From Sclerodactyla briareus (taxonomy: Eukaryota > Echinodermata > Holothuroidea > Dendrochirotida > Sclerodactylidae): a stretch of 64,000 bases of DNA. Under the pieces are notes generated by a model that was not told the origin of the DNA, made no database searches, and saw only the letters and a list, made by a program, of their open reading frames with translations. Below are positions 1 to 11,560 of this stretch, piece after piece. The DNA lies in contig JAODTK010005833.1 of NCBI GenBank assembly GCA_026419785.1, positions 186,001 to 250,000 on the forward strand, in the 5' to 3' direction. The translations under genes were made by a program, and so were the position numbers. How positions within the stretch are numbered: position 1 is the stretch's first letter; each line of letters begins with the position of its first letter.

Positions 1-1855
1 CTCAGAACGCGTGGACGATATCACCTTGACATGGATCCCAAGTGAAAGCCCTTGAAGCAAATTGAATCATTCGACAGGACGATATTGCGACGTAGCGACA
101 ACCACTGATATATACGCATATACCGAGAAGGTCCCCCATATATATATTCTTGGGTGTGGGGCGTGTCCTTATAGTACGCCATTACAGATCACACACAAGA
201 ATATACATTAGTTACTCACCGAAAGTTTTTATGGAACCTAGCATATATCCCATGTAAAGCATATTAGTCAGCAACATACCCCGTAATTACAAAGTCCGGA
301 TTATCTTCGAGTATTGCCTTCCTCCTCCACGAGAGTAGCCTCATTAGTTTAAAACAAATCATGAAGATCGAGAAGAGTGATATATCGACGTTGGCTGGGT
401 CCGACATTGCTTGTACGTACCTCAATCACTCTATTGAAGCAATACAGCCGTGGGATTGGGTGTGAGTTGTCCCAAACCGTTTTTTCAAAATCAATATCTA
501 GTTCCGAATCCGAGCGATTTTTCCGACCAGCAGACACTAACAGCGAAATGCTACAACTTGTGAGTTGTTCTCACGGATAACCTAAACAGTAATCGTATGG
601 TGGTATTTAGGCATCGTGGTGGGAACATCCGTCGTCAACAATTTGGACATACCTAGCTTGTTATATTATAACGAGATCGACATGTGTCATTTATGACATG
701 TGTCCTTGGCTAATAAACACTTGATGGTTCAACTATCAAAGCTTGAGTGTTTCACACTCTGAAAGTACCAGCCAAGATATCATTGTAACGGCTCATTCAA
801 AATGGAGTAGGTCAACTTCTTGTCGTTCATATAGTACCCGCGGATCCGTGGTCGACTTGAATCGAAGCCTCCTCGACCATATTGACTTTGCGGTGCTTAA
901 AGGACAACTGCAGGCTGGATACAACATATTATCCATATTATTATTATATCATATTAATGGAGAATGGAAAACTGTATCCATAGTCCCAAACCCATTCCAA
1001 TACGCTGTTTCTCATATGGTGTTACTGGCCTTCAAAGTTTGGGCCATTAAGCTCAAGAAATGTGAAGAATTCAATTGCGCAATCACGCATGACGTCAACA
1101 CCTGGAAACACAAGTCCCTTTAATTATGTTATTTATGTGATTGTTTCATTTCGTTGAATAGTCAATTCAACAGATGTTCTGTTGTTTTTCTCTCTCTAAA
1201 ATAACCACCAACCTATACCAACCCAATGAGCAATCCTCTCTCCATAGACTAATGCTTTTTTTCGACGTGAAATTACTGATTAGGGATTTCATAGAAAACA
1301 AGAATGTTTGCAGGGTTTTGCATAGTATGACATCTTTATTATCGCATGATGGGATGCATTTCGATCTCCACAAAACACCTACATACTTCACAATACACAA
1401 ACTTCAAATGCTATAAACTCCGTAACGGAAAATCCTACTAACTTCCGGTTTTGGAACCTACGTCATTCATTTTTTTATCCACTATTAATCATCATAAAAA
1501 TCACCTGCAAGTTGTCCTTCGAAAGCCTGATCCGATGAACTGTGGGCATGCGTAGTTTCGGCAGGCGTTCATGACGTATTGATACATTGTAGGACCGTCA
1601 AGATGACGGCGCCGTATTTTCTTAAGGATAAGAGGAGCCATGCCAGCCTTGGCAGCGGGGAATACGGCTGCATTAGGATCAAACATGCTCTTTCTCCCAT
1701 TTGTGATAATGGATAAGCTATTTCTTCCTCTTCTCAGGAATAGGAGAATAGGATTGGGGTCGTGGATATTGTTTGGTCTATAAAGTGATACTCTGACTTC
1801 TAATTATATCCCCGCAACAGTTTGAGTGTTCGGGATATTATGGGTTTGACCGTGG
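1..1855. other. Unique-looking AT-rich sequence, no gene recognised
   Basis: Short open frames exist, the longest being 126 codons at 743-1,123 on the plus strand. None has a recognisable domain, a supported start or a clear splice context. A small TATA-rich run lies at 107-150. No RNA gene or known repeat was seen. Confidence 0.4.
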
Positions 1856-1910
1856 GTGCCCGCCGTCTCCGCCGCCGCCCGCCGGCCGTCTCACCGCCGC
1901 CGCCGGGAAC
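1856..1910. repeat. CCG-rich imperfect triplet tract
   Basis: A block of GCCGCCGCC and GCCGGCCG words about 55 bases long stands out from AT-rich surroundings. It can be read as a degenerate (CCG)n microsatellite. It contains CpG dinucleotides, but no adjacent first exon was found to make it a promoter island. Confidence 0.6.
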
Positions 1911-2094
1911 TTAAGGCGTTAGCGCTCTCTTCTTTAACACTTTAACACGATTGACACAAACATTGTACACAAGTCCGTATGAGTAAAATCTTCGGATAAG
2001 TTCGAAAATGGGCTATATCGTACATTTGCTGCCCTCTATTTGGCAGGTTTTCCGGCAAAATGTTCAAGTTGTGCGATTTACACGAGACGTGGTA

Positions 2095-3365
2095 GTTGGG
2101 GGTGTTGTTGGGCGACACTTTCAAGGTCATCCAGGTCAGTTTCATTTCCTTTGCCAGTAGCCTAATTAGCATATGTATGTGATATAATTCAAACTTCTTG
2201 GATTTTCATGAAATTTGGTTAATAGGGCCAACTATCAAGTGCCGATGAATTTTCCTGTGGGGCCGGAGGGTCACTGGAGGTCATCTTGCATGACTAATTT
2301 GCATAATAGTTTGGCCAATTAGCAATTAGGCAAATTTATAACTTTGTTTTGTATTCTCAGAACTTGGGAGTAGGAACCGTCTAACAGTCCCGATAGAATT
2401 CATATTCAATTGTGTAGAAATCACTGAATTATGTCTTATGTCTGTTTAATTTACATATTCGTTCGCATAATTAGAATAATATGCAATTATTTTCTTCACT
2501 TTTAGGGATTTTGATTTGACGAACTTTTGTGAATAGGACCTACTAACCATCCTGATACATTTATTCAACTAACGCATCAAGATCACTGAGGTAAATTTGT
2601 GGGACTAGTTTTGCATATTAGTTATCCTGATCATTCCAAATGATGAGTTTAGTATATTTTTTCGCAATACCATTGGACACGTTCATTGGATTCCATATGC
2701 CTTCTAGGAGTGGATCCATCACATGAGTAGTAAAACAATGTTCATAATCAACCGCCATGTCTCTTGAAGGGTCTTCAAGGTCACTTAGGGGTCAAAAACT
2801 GATTTTAGTACTTTTCCGGCAAAAGCCCTGGGTTTGTTATCCGAATGCAAAATGCTCCTAGGATGATTTGAATCCACATGGATAGTAACAATTCTCATCA
2901 AAACTGTCTCATTAAAGGTCATTTGAGGTCACTAGGGGTCAAAAAACTGTTTTTTTGGTCTATAATCGGAGACTTGAATATCTCGAAGGCTGGATGGTTC
3001 ACCATTGGATAAATTGTGGACCGGCCTGTGTGTGACCTCTGACCTGAATTTGACCTCTGTCGGGTTGGTCATAGCCTCTAGGAGTGGGATGCCAATCACA
3101 TGGAGTGTAACAATTTTCATAGAAACCGCCATGTATTGAAGGTCATTGAAGGCCACTTAGGGTGTCAAAAACTGATTTTAGTACTTTTTATGTCGGGCAT
3201 AGCACGGGTGTGTATAATCGGAGAATTGAATATCGGCGAAGGCTAGATGGTTCACCATTGGTGGAATATAATTGTTGCCTGCCAGTGTGGTACTCTTTCT
3301 AAATTTGACCATCTCTCGGGTGGTCATGTGTTAAAGGTCGAATCTTTGAATAAATGTGCCCATTT
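2095..3365. repeat. GGTCA-rich tandem repeat block, with TTTGCATAA subrepeats
   Basis: Phrases recur at intervals of 200-250 bases: GGTCATTGAAGGTCACTTAG, GGGGTCAAAAACTG, TTTTAGTACTTTT, and 'gaattgaatatc..gaaggctgatggttcaccattgg' at about 2,968 and 3,224. The left part (2,260-2,650) is rich in 'tttgcataa' words shared with 40.2-40.5 kb and 50.9-51.5 kb. The repeat supplies many AGGTCA/TGACCT hexamers, including a perfect direct repeat spaced by one base at 3,033-3,045. No coding content is supported. Confidence 0.75.
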
Positions 3366-5480
3366 AAGGACGCACCTTGTCCGGGGGCTGTAGGGGTGCC
3401 TCATACAATTACAAGTAGCTCATTATAAGGCCTAATATCTTCTTATGGCCCTAACAACCTAAACTACTCATTAATTGCGAATTTGTTTAAATCCCCCGTC
3501 AAAATTGACAAAATAATCAGATCAATTTCATAAACAAATTAAAAGCTAGTTTGGGGTTGATTTAATTTTAATACTTTGGTGTCCCCTTTACCTATGACCT
3601 TTGGATGTTGATATAATATTTTCAATGCAAAATCGTCTGTTTGATCAGTAAGAATGAAGAATCACACAATAAAGTCCTTCTTGAGTAGATATTGATAGAG
3701 CAATGGATGAAACACTGATTTTGGGCATGATCTCCCATGTCACAGGTTCCCCTTCTGGGTTTCAATTCATGATGGAATGACCCATATACCTGTACACGTG
3801 TCGCTCACAATCTTAAATGTCTGCTTTCTACTGAATATTGTCCCATTTCCTGTTTCACACACTTCTTCTGAATAAGAGATGCGGGGAAAGATACGTCTGG
3901 CGGTTCACACCGCCCCGACATTTTCTAGTTCTCATCTGAGTTACGTTTGGATTTTATATCGACTTTTGCACGGAGGTAGGCAGTTCATCGGCCGGGCGCC
4001 TACAGACGGTCTGATCGACTTCGGTTGACGCCTAACATCCTGCCTTTGCCTATACGCGGAGCCGGGCGGCGCCCGTACGACGCCAGGCTGGGACCCTTCG
4101 AATATATGGATGGCTGACTCAAACTGAAATGGATCCGGTGCTCGGACGATGTGCTAGATCACACCGGCCGAACATCGGCAGGATTCGGCTGATTAACAAC
4201 AACGCGCTTCCGACGCAATTCCTACCGAGCCCAGCTGAATTGACCAGAACCGCGCCGGGAACTAATCGTGACCCTCGGGACCCATTGTGCCCGGGGTATA
4301 ACACTATTGACGTTGTTGAAATTTTCCAGGTCAGGGGACGTATCGTCCTAAGAAGGAACCATTTTCCATAGGAACCCGTCTTGTTGGTTAAAGTTTATTT
4401 CACGGTCACTTCATATGTGTTACACTGTCAAATATTATCTTTCCTGTGAAAATTTGAATTGACAGTTCCTGGTGTCGCTTTGAACTTTAGACATGGTTGA
4501 ATTATAATATGGCAAATAGTCATGTCATCAATGTCGTCAAGTATTAATTTGGCAAAAAGTAATATCTACCACCAGGACGTATGCTTTGCATCACTGAACT
4601 TCAGAGACGGGACAGCGTCATCTGGAAGAAATACCTTTCGTTTTTCTCTTCTGCGAAACGTAAATGCCATCAAGACTCAATGCATGTCCTCAATGGAAAT
4701 GAACTGCCAATAGGTGTTGCTGTTCATGTGGTGCCACCACGTCCCATTGACCGTTACTGGCGGGTTCCAATTCCAGGAGAGGGTGTTCATCTTGGAGGAT
4801 TTCTCATTTTTCCATGAAAACGGCCATGTGTCCCAAGGTCTAATCCATCATCAAGGCTGTACGCGTACCGTTTTTCAGAAGTGTGATACTGTTGCAAATA
4901 TTCAAGGAATCACACACCCAATTCATCACTATCTCAACGTTTACAACGACAACACAATAAGGTTCTCGTGTTTCCCAGAGAGTGTGTCGTACTAGATTAC
5001 CCCTCCTTGATCTCAAATAACCCTAAACATGGGAATTTGTTCCTAATATGGGAAGCCCATATCAAGTACGAGCTCCTTCATCCAGCGAGTCTAAAAACCT
5101 CTCTTCACTTCAGATGGCTTTTGACCTGGCTAGATAAATAGGAATCATGTATTCAATCATAACCAGAAAAGCCAGATGCTTAGTGATTCCAATTCTCATT
5201 TCTAAGCACCTTAGACGGCAGATTACAAAAACAAATGTGATAATCAGAATGATAAACCACAAACTCCAGCTCGATAGGACGCAGGAGTCTCGACTCGTGT
5301 TCACAGGTTTCATGTTTAACCTCTGATGACCTCTGATGATCTATGACCTAATCACGCAACAATCCATTCGGTGGGATGGAGTTGGGTTGATCTAGTGTGT
5401 CCACAAGCTGACCTCAAATGAATCACACAAGCCAACGTCAACACGCACACGCACGCCAACACGTTACACCCATCATAAAT
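3366..5480. other. Non-coding sequence with scattered GGTCA-family fragments
   Basis: No gene is recognised. A fragment around 5,140-5,200 contains 'aaccagaaaagcc..gcttagtgattcc', a variant of the head motif of the composite repeats at 41.2 and 55.8 kb. The interval 5,312-5,352 contains three TGACC-type words at about 12-base spacing. The stretch 4,060-4,290 is more GC-rich and has two overlapping short frames, with nothing to support them as genes. Confidence 0.4.
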
Positions 5481-5854
5481 ACTCTGTCAGGACTCATAAT
5501 TCCTGGATAAAAAAGGCTCGTTAATTTCTACGAATGTCACTGTGACTCCGATTCCTAACACGATAGAGGGGTGTACTTGGCATGACAAACACACCCCCAA
5601 AATTCCTTCTTCCTCCATCCAGGCATTATCAGGCAGACAGACAACATACAGAAGACGCATAGCATGGTTGAGATAGACCCTGAAGTGGGGGGGTATTATA
5701 TTCACTATTGTTCACCGTTTCCACAAAACGCAATACACGTTAGTTCGAAAGCGAATTGTTGCTGACAATTGCGTTTTCGTTCCTATGTACACCGTAATGT
5801 CGTGACCTCAATCTTCTAGAGGGTCCCTATGCCAATGTTTTTTCTTCGCATACA

Positions 5855-6195
5855 ATAAAAATCGCTCATCACTGTTTTGATCCACTTCCCCATTTCGACT
5901 TCATAGAACACACCCCGCCTACCCCTCCCTCTCGACCCATCTCTAACTGCCGTCCCCTCGCCCATGGTTTATTTCCCACTCTATCAGTTTCTACATCCCT
6001 GCCCTCTTCACAGTGGAAGGAAATAAAATTTGCACTACTGAGAAGGAGAAGATCTCCTCGGGATGTCCCCAAGTAGCACCTCATAATGTTTGTAATAACA
6101 TGTGAAAAGTTCTCGTTTAATTCTATCCTCTCGTTCTTTTAAACACCGGGACTGGCGGAGGGAAGGGTTGAGAGAACTGCATAATTTCACTTGTT
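5855..6195 (+). repeat. Dispersed repeat, copy 1 (partner at 31,985)
   Basis: It begins with AAAATCGCTCATCACTGTTTTG and contains 'ggtttatttcccactct', 'ctcttcacag.tggaagg', 'actactgag' and 'gttgagagaactgca'. All recur in the same order and orientation at 31,985-32,255. The two copies differ by many substitutions and indels, so this is an old interspersed repeat, not a recent duplication. A short minus frame inside is not conserved. Confidence 0.75.
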
Positions 6196-7600
6196 CTTGA
6201 TATTAACACAATTGGGCCATCGGCATTCGCTCAAAAATTCGGAATTGGAGATTTCTTACCACCCACAAAACATAACAAGAGCTGAGTTGCTCAATATAAG
6301 CGCTTTCCCTCCAATTTAAGTGGGCAAGACTGCTGACTTGGTTCGCCATCTGTTGCTGCTCTAAGTGTTTTAGATCCTGGGTATATTCCACTGCTGCAGA
6401 TTTTTTCCGACAAGGTCATAACAAACATGACATTTGCATTCCTGTCAATTGTTTGTGATGTTTGACCCTGGCCCTCGAGTTCGATGGTGTGACCATTGTG
6501 TTATTTGAGGAACAATTAACTGAGATGAAAGTAGACCTTATTTATCCTGTCGTGCAGATCTTGGTAGCCTATTTTATTACTTGTTCGGTGTGTCCTGCCA
6601 GATGACTCAGATAGGCTGGAACAACGTTTCCCTTTCCTGCTATGTTTGTAATGAGGTATGAGAGTTCACGTATCTACGGTGATCGTGAAAATCATATATA
6701 GGGTCTATGCATCAATCAATGCTGCTCATGATCAAACACGTGGCTAGGTTTAGAGTCATTTATATCACGTAAGAGGAATATGTAACTACAGCATGCACTC
6801 ATATTTTGGAGATTCGGTTTATAAACGTCAACCATATGCTGTGTGAATCCTCGCTATATTGTTCATTTCTGTTTGATTTAGATATGTATATATACTTATA
6901 GCATGGATACTACGATATGTATGATATGGTAACCTGTTCCCAGGACCGCCAATTTAAGTCTCTTCGGAAAGGTGATCTGTGACTTCCAGGATAGGTCAAT
7001 TTTCTCGGAATTGGGGGGCGGAAGATCCATGTTCAACGTGAATGCTCACAGCATATCGACGAGGATTTGGCAAATATCCTGAAACAAAACCTAGAAACCC
7101 ATGCGCAAATTAATGTCAACCGCGGCCGGAACCATGAATGAGGCCCAAGACTCGCCGACTGACAACTACGACACAGTCACCAGGGGAAAAGCGCCCGAAA
7201 CTCGAATGATTTTGCTTGAGAATAGGTCCACTATATGACATCGGCTAATGAATATTATCATCATAAAAAACAACATGATTGAAGACTGCTTCTCACAGTC
7301 TCTGCACAGAGGACGAGGTTTAACCGATGTCCATCCACTGACTAAGAACTCATAGCAGCCCTTGAAAATGAATACTCATGACGACCAGGAACATGACCCG
7401 TTCAGTCTACAGGGGGGTTGAAAGTGGGCGCAAACGACCGACAGACCGAGGAGCGTTGGAAACAGAGGAGGTAGATTCTGCAGAAAACGAAAAAGAGACA
7501 CAATTCTCAACTCAGTTGAAGGGGAGGCTAGCGGCATCACAGAGAGAGCCGATATGGGCGGGACGTTGCTACCGGGAATGGGGTGTGTGCACAACAGGTA
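6196..7600. other. Unique-looking sequence upstream of the RTE-like relic
   Basis: Nothing recognisable was found. The last 200 bases contain a purine-rich open frame that might be the decayed 5' part of the LINE that follows, but no endonuclease motif could be read. Confidence 0.3.
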
Positions 7601-7609
7601 CCTGGCGAG

Positions 7610-8395
7610 GGTGAGGAAAAGGGTGGTGGTTGAGTGGCGAGGGGGGCGGGGCGGACAACAAGCCATCCGCGAGAAGAGACAAGCAAAAAGAGAGACAGAT
7701 AGAGTGAACAATTCAACAAGGAGAATTGAGAGGTATAAACTGTCGAAGAAGAGAGGCAAGAAAAGCAAATTTGGAATCCAGATGGCCAAAATAGGAGCAA
7801 TCCGTATGGCTAAACGAAGAGACAGGATGTCGAAAGATGTTGTTTGTAACCCAACCGAATATCATCAGGGAGGGTGATGGAAACACGTGCCGCAGAGATG
7901 GCATAACTACTCCAAGGCACGATGAATGAAGAGAACGAAAGGGTTACCCCGGCAATGGGAGGGAGATTCCTATGAGGGGAGTGATCAGGATCATAATCCG
8001 AGGAAATGAAGACGGCTGCCAGAAAGATGGAAAACGGGAAAGTTGTGGGTCCGGCAACATCCCGGCAGAGCAGTAATAGCAAAGTAATAGAGACTTAGTA
8101 GGAAGGAGGAATACCAGATGAATGGAAGGGGGGGGGGGGTATACTGGGCATGGGATTTGGGATGCTATTTGCATTCAGGCACTTCCAGAGTGCAAAAAAG
8201 AAGTACACTGTGTTTCCACATTGATCCCATGGAAAGGCCTAGACCGAATACCAAGGGAAGAGTTGTACTACTGCATTAGAAAGGAGGCAGTACCAGAGAG
8301 GTACATCAGACTGGTAAAGAATATGGTTCGACTGTCAAACTGTAGTAACGGTATACGGCTTACATCCGGGGACCACTGAACCATCCTGGGTATAC
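7610..8395 (+). mobile_element. RTE-like LINE relic: pre-RT region and reverse transcriptase N-terminal half
   Basis: Several frames together follow an RTE-type ORF2. First comes a basic helical stretch with REKRQAKRETDR and KRRDRMSKDV (about 7,670-7,845). A segment with MNEENERVTP follows (about 7,922-7,953). Then comes EVKTAARKMENGKVVGP (about 8,003-8,053), the usual motif before RT domain 1. Finally there is CKKEVHCV...DRIPREELYYCIRK and VPERYIRLVKNM (about 8,190-8,330), which is RT motif A with its following helix. The motifs are in the right order but in different frames, with stops between them. The catalytic FADD box is missing because the copy ends at the (TA)n tract. It is a dead copy and codes for no complete protein. 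Confidence 0.85.
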
Positions 8396-8417
8396 ATACA
8401 ATCGATGGTGGGAATTG

Positions 8418-8600
8418 ATTAATAATAATAAATTTTAATATAATTCTATAATATATAATATATATATATATATAATATATATATATATATCTATATATAT
8501 ATATAATTATAATATATGATATATAATATAATATATATATATATTATATATATTATATATATATATATATAAATTTGTATAAATTTAATTATATTTAATC
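8418..8600. repeat. (TA)n microsatellite
   Basis: Nearly pure TA dinucleotides with small interruptions, starting right after the LINE relic. It is self-complementary and likely to extrude or collapse in assembly. Confidence 0.95.
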
Positions 8601-8747
8601 AAGTCCCACATCGCTGGCCTGAAGATAGACCGCCCCTAAATCAATTATACCTTTCACCACCATTCTAAGTCGAATTGGGATTGCCCCCCATGCCACGTAT
8701 ATAACCGTCTATTTGCTGTTCAGTTTGATTTTTGGCTGTTACTCCTG

Positions 8748-8930
8748 TCATATTATATATATATTATTAGATATATTATATATATATAACATATATTTAT
8801 ATATATAGTATTATAATGAGGATAATACTATAGTAAGTTATATAGTATATTATATATATATATTATATATTATATTATATATATATTTAAGTATATATAT
8901 ATGATATATTGTAATATATATAATATGGTG
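8748..8930. repeat. Second (TA)n microsatellite
   Basis: A TA-rich tract with TATATATA cores. It is separated from the first by about 150 bases of unique sequence that contains 'aagtcccacatcgctggcc' and ends at 'cctgtcatattata'. The two tracts flank this island symmetrically. Confidence 0.9.
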
Positions 8931-9090
8931 GGCTTACTATAATTGGAGTCGTAACGCGGCCAAGACACAAAAATGCTGGTTTATTATGCTAGAACGAACA
9001 GTGTGCCGGATGCGGCATTGCGCATCACGGCAAATTGGATTTCTATGGATAATTCTAATGAAGGCGAATGAATACGGTAATGATAATGAA

Positions 9091-9176
9091 TTATGATACT
9101 AATAATAATAATAATAATAATGATAATAATAATAATACTAATTAATAATCTAATATAATAATAATAATAATAATAA

Positions 9177-9208
<32 letters not shown>

Positions 9209-9215
9209 CATAATA
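9091..9215. repeat. (AAT)n microsatellite
   Basis: More than 30 AAT/ATA units with occasional GAT, CTA and AAAT interruptions. On the minus strand it produces an artificial poly-Ile/Leu/Tyr frame (8,984-9,283), which should not be called a membrane protein. Confidence 0.95.
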
Positions 9216-9299
9216 ATAACAAATATACAATTTCTAAAGCGCAAAAATCCTAAGGAACCATGCTCGGTGACGCTAGTGCTCACAAAAGTTAATGCTTAA

Positions 9300-10410
9300 A
9301 AACTAATTTTTAGGGCTTGTTTTGAAGAATGTTAACGTTTGGGTTTTCTACTCGAGTGGTAGCGGGAGCTCGTTCCACAAGGTCGAAGCGGCGATGATCT
9401 GAGATTCCATCGCTGGAACGTGTGGTGGAAGCTATGGAGGAGGCTCGACGTGCCCGTCCATCACTCTGCGGTTGATCATACCAAGGAGATACTGAAATGC
9501 GAATCAACAACTATCACGTCAAAATAGGGACGAATTTTTAAACTGTATTCGTAGAGGACTGGCAACCAGTGAGCCCGTTGTACAATGGCGTTTCGTGATC
9601 AAATCTTCTGAACGAGTTATTTAACCGAGCATGCAGTATTTTGTGTCGTTGGAGAGCTTTTATCTGGTATTCAGGCAGCTCGTACAGAAGGGAAGTTCCC
9701 AAAATCCAGTTTCGCGGACATGACTCACTTACGTGGATGATTATCTTTCATGGTTTTTCCCCGGAGACTTTCTGATGTGAGTTATTTTTCTGAAGAAGTA
9801 GTTGATTTTCGCGGCATGGTGTTCGCATGTGGTGGCTGAATCGTGTACGTCCTGTCAAGTAACACCGATATTTCTAGAAAAATGCAAGTTTCACACTGGA
9901 TCACCGATACAGATATTCGAATAATAATAGGTTAGGCATCGTAGCGATACGATTACCATGCAATCCGTCCTTATCGTCGTTCAAGTTTCATTTGTTTTGA
10001 GCGAACCAACTTTGATGTCATTGACGCCTGTTTCTACAGCCGTTACTGCTTCGCGGTGATCAGATTTGGTGAAGGGAAATACGGTTGGTTGTCATCGGCA
10101 TACTGGTGCACCGCCGTCCATGGCGACGATGACCTGGCCGAGTGGTGCTAAACACAATTAAAATAGGAGAGGCCCGAGGTCCGACCCTTGGGGAACGCTG
10201 AACCGGAGTGGTGTAATATGATGATTGCTTCCCGCCAACCCCACATCCAGAGATCTGTTTTTCATATACGACCGAAGCCACTTGTGTGAGGCACAGCCAT
10301 TGATACCTAAGCACTTCGATGTACCGAAAGCGGCGGATAGTTACAGTAAAATTAGAGGACGTACTTACCATTCTCAGAGACTCAGAATGTCTTTGCACCA
10401 CAGAGAAGCG
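9300..10410 (-). mobile_element. CR1/L2-like LINE relic: RT catalytic region to ORF2 C terminus
   Basis: Read on the minus strand from 10,410 downward, the pieces follow the usual CR1/L2-type order. They are a WLRSYMKNR-like thumb-side helix (about 10,280), an F-S-V-P-Q-G-S-type motif and HQYADD (YADD box, about 10,080-10,200). Next come a RNIGV-like stretch (about 9,870), THWLPV-like words (about 9,550), and RSLRSSS / 'fgdrsf..aaP.lWn' equivalents ending in NPNVNIL (about 9,340-9,460). Frames change at least five times and stops intervene, so it is a fossil. The short minus frames at 10,060-10,401 and 9,310-9,510 are its best-preserved parts. Confidence 0.85.
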
Positions 10411-10925
10411 CGTCTCTGTACTGTGAAACTGTCCTGTACAACGTCCTTATTCATGAATTACTAGATATTTATGATGGCCCTTTTACATTGTTATATGTTT
10501 AATTCTTCTAAAATATCAACATATCTTTCAAAACTACAAGAAGTTTGGCATCATACGCACTCACATCCGCAACTATGGAATCCTAGCCTCGTTTTTGCCC
10601 GGATACACTAGTGTGTTCACCAACTCTGCAATCAAAAATTTTCCCCCTGGAAAAACATGATCTACATATGACATCACAGCTGGCCGCCCGTAATCCTCTT
10701 CATAATGCTGTCACACATATGTTGAAAAGTAATAAGCGATGATGTGCCCGTCTGTCTCACCCGAAGCAATAGGAAATGTTATCATCTTCACACTCGTAAG
10801 CGCCCTTCCGTTCTCGAATAACGACGAGAAGATCATCGGGTCATAGCCGTGTGGTACCTGTTGCCTCTTGCAAGGAACGATCAGGCACGGTGAGCTGGAG
10901 CATTGAAACGAGGGTAGGGCAATTT
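10411..10925. other. Unique-looking sequence
   Basis: No gene, tandem repeat or mobile-element protein motif was recognised between the CR1/L2-like relic and the composite repeat copy that follows. Confidence 0.3.
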
Positions 10926-10929
10926 GTAT

Positions 10930-11560
10930 GTTGCAAATCTACGTGTTACACTCAATCTCGCTTCCAGCGAATTCATTCGATAGGAAATGAATTGCATGCA
11001 GACTGATATCATTCAGAAGCCAAAAAGCCCTGAGTAATTCCTTGACTCGTTTCTGATAACTTATGTCTAGACAAGGGAGCGAAAGGGTAATTGTACTCGT
11101 TATTGGCAACATATGACATTTCTAACGAAATATACCGATCTTGGCGAAAAAACTTTTCGTTCTAGTGACCATGGACGAAAACCCTCACACTTATTTACAA
11201 TTTAAGCAGACTTAGACCAAGCATACGTGTTTACAATGAATTTTCAGCCCTCATCCCCTGTTGTCTGTTTGACCTGGCCCAAAACAATGGGGCCCAGTTT
11301 ACTCATATACCCACAATCAAGTAAGCTTCATCATTTATGGTTATGTGGTTTTGCCGAAATATCAATTTGACATATTTTTCACAGATATTTTTTGGATTAA
11401 AAATGACTCCCTATCTACGAATAAAAACAATGACGTTCTTGCACTCTTGATAGGGAAGCGCCACATCAGATCACCTTTGGATCAAACCACGCTTTTCTAG
11501 ACTTCTGTGTCACACGGACTCCAACTTTGACCTCTGTGAACTCCGACTTCGCTTGATCGT
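10930..11560 (+). repeat. Composite GGTCA repeat, truncated copy (inverted partner at 24.2 kb)
   Basis: The stretch 'cgcttccagcgaattcattcgatagg', 'gcatgcagactgatat', 'aaagccctgagtaattccttgactcgtttctgataacttatg' and 'gacatttctaacgaaatat' recurs in reverse complement at 24,180-24,540. From 11,260 it continues with 'aaacaatggggcccagtttactc' and 'aactttgacctctgtgaactccgact'. These match the tandem units at 41.2-42.4 and 55.9-57.0 kb. This joins the head motif to one or two array units in a single copy. Confidence 0.7.

Noticed and set aside
743..1123. 126-codon plus frame near the left edge
   Set aside because: No recognised motif. A decayed retroelement was considered, but no protease, RT or integrase pattern could be read.
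8418..8930. AT-rich region as an origin or matrix attachment site
   Set aside because: It is simple (TA)n microsatellite; nothing beyond composition supports such a role.
8984..9283. Hydrophobic poly-Ile/Leu/Tyr frame on the minus strand
   Set aside because: It is the (AAT)n microsatellite read in one frame.
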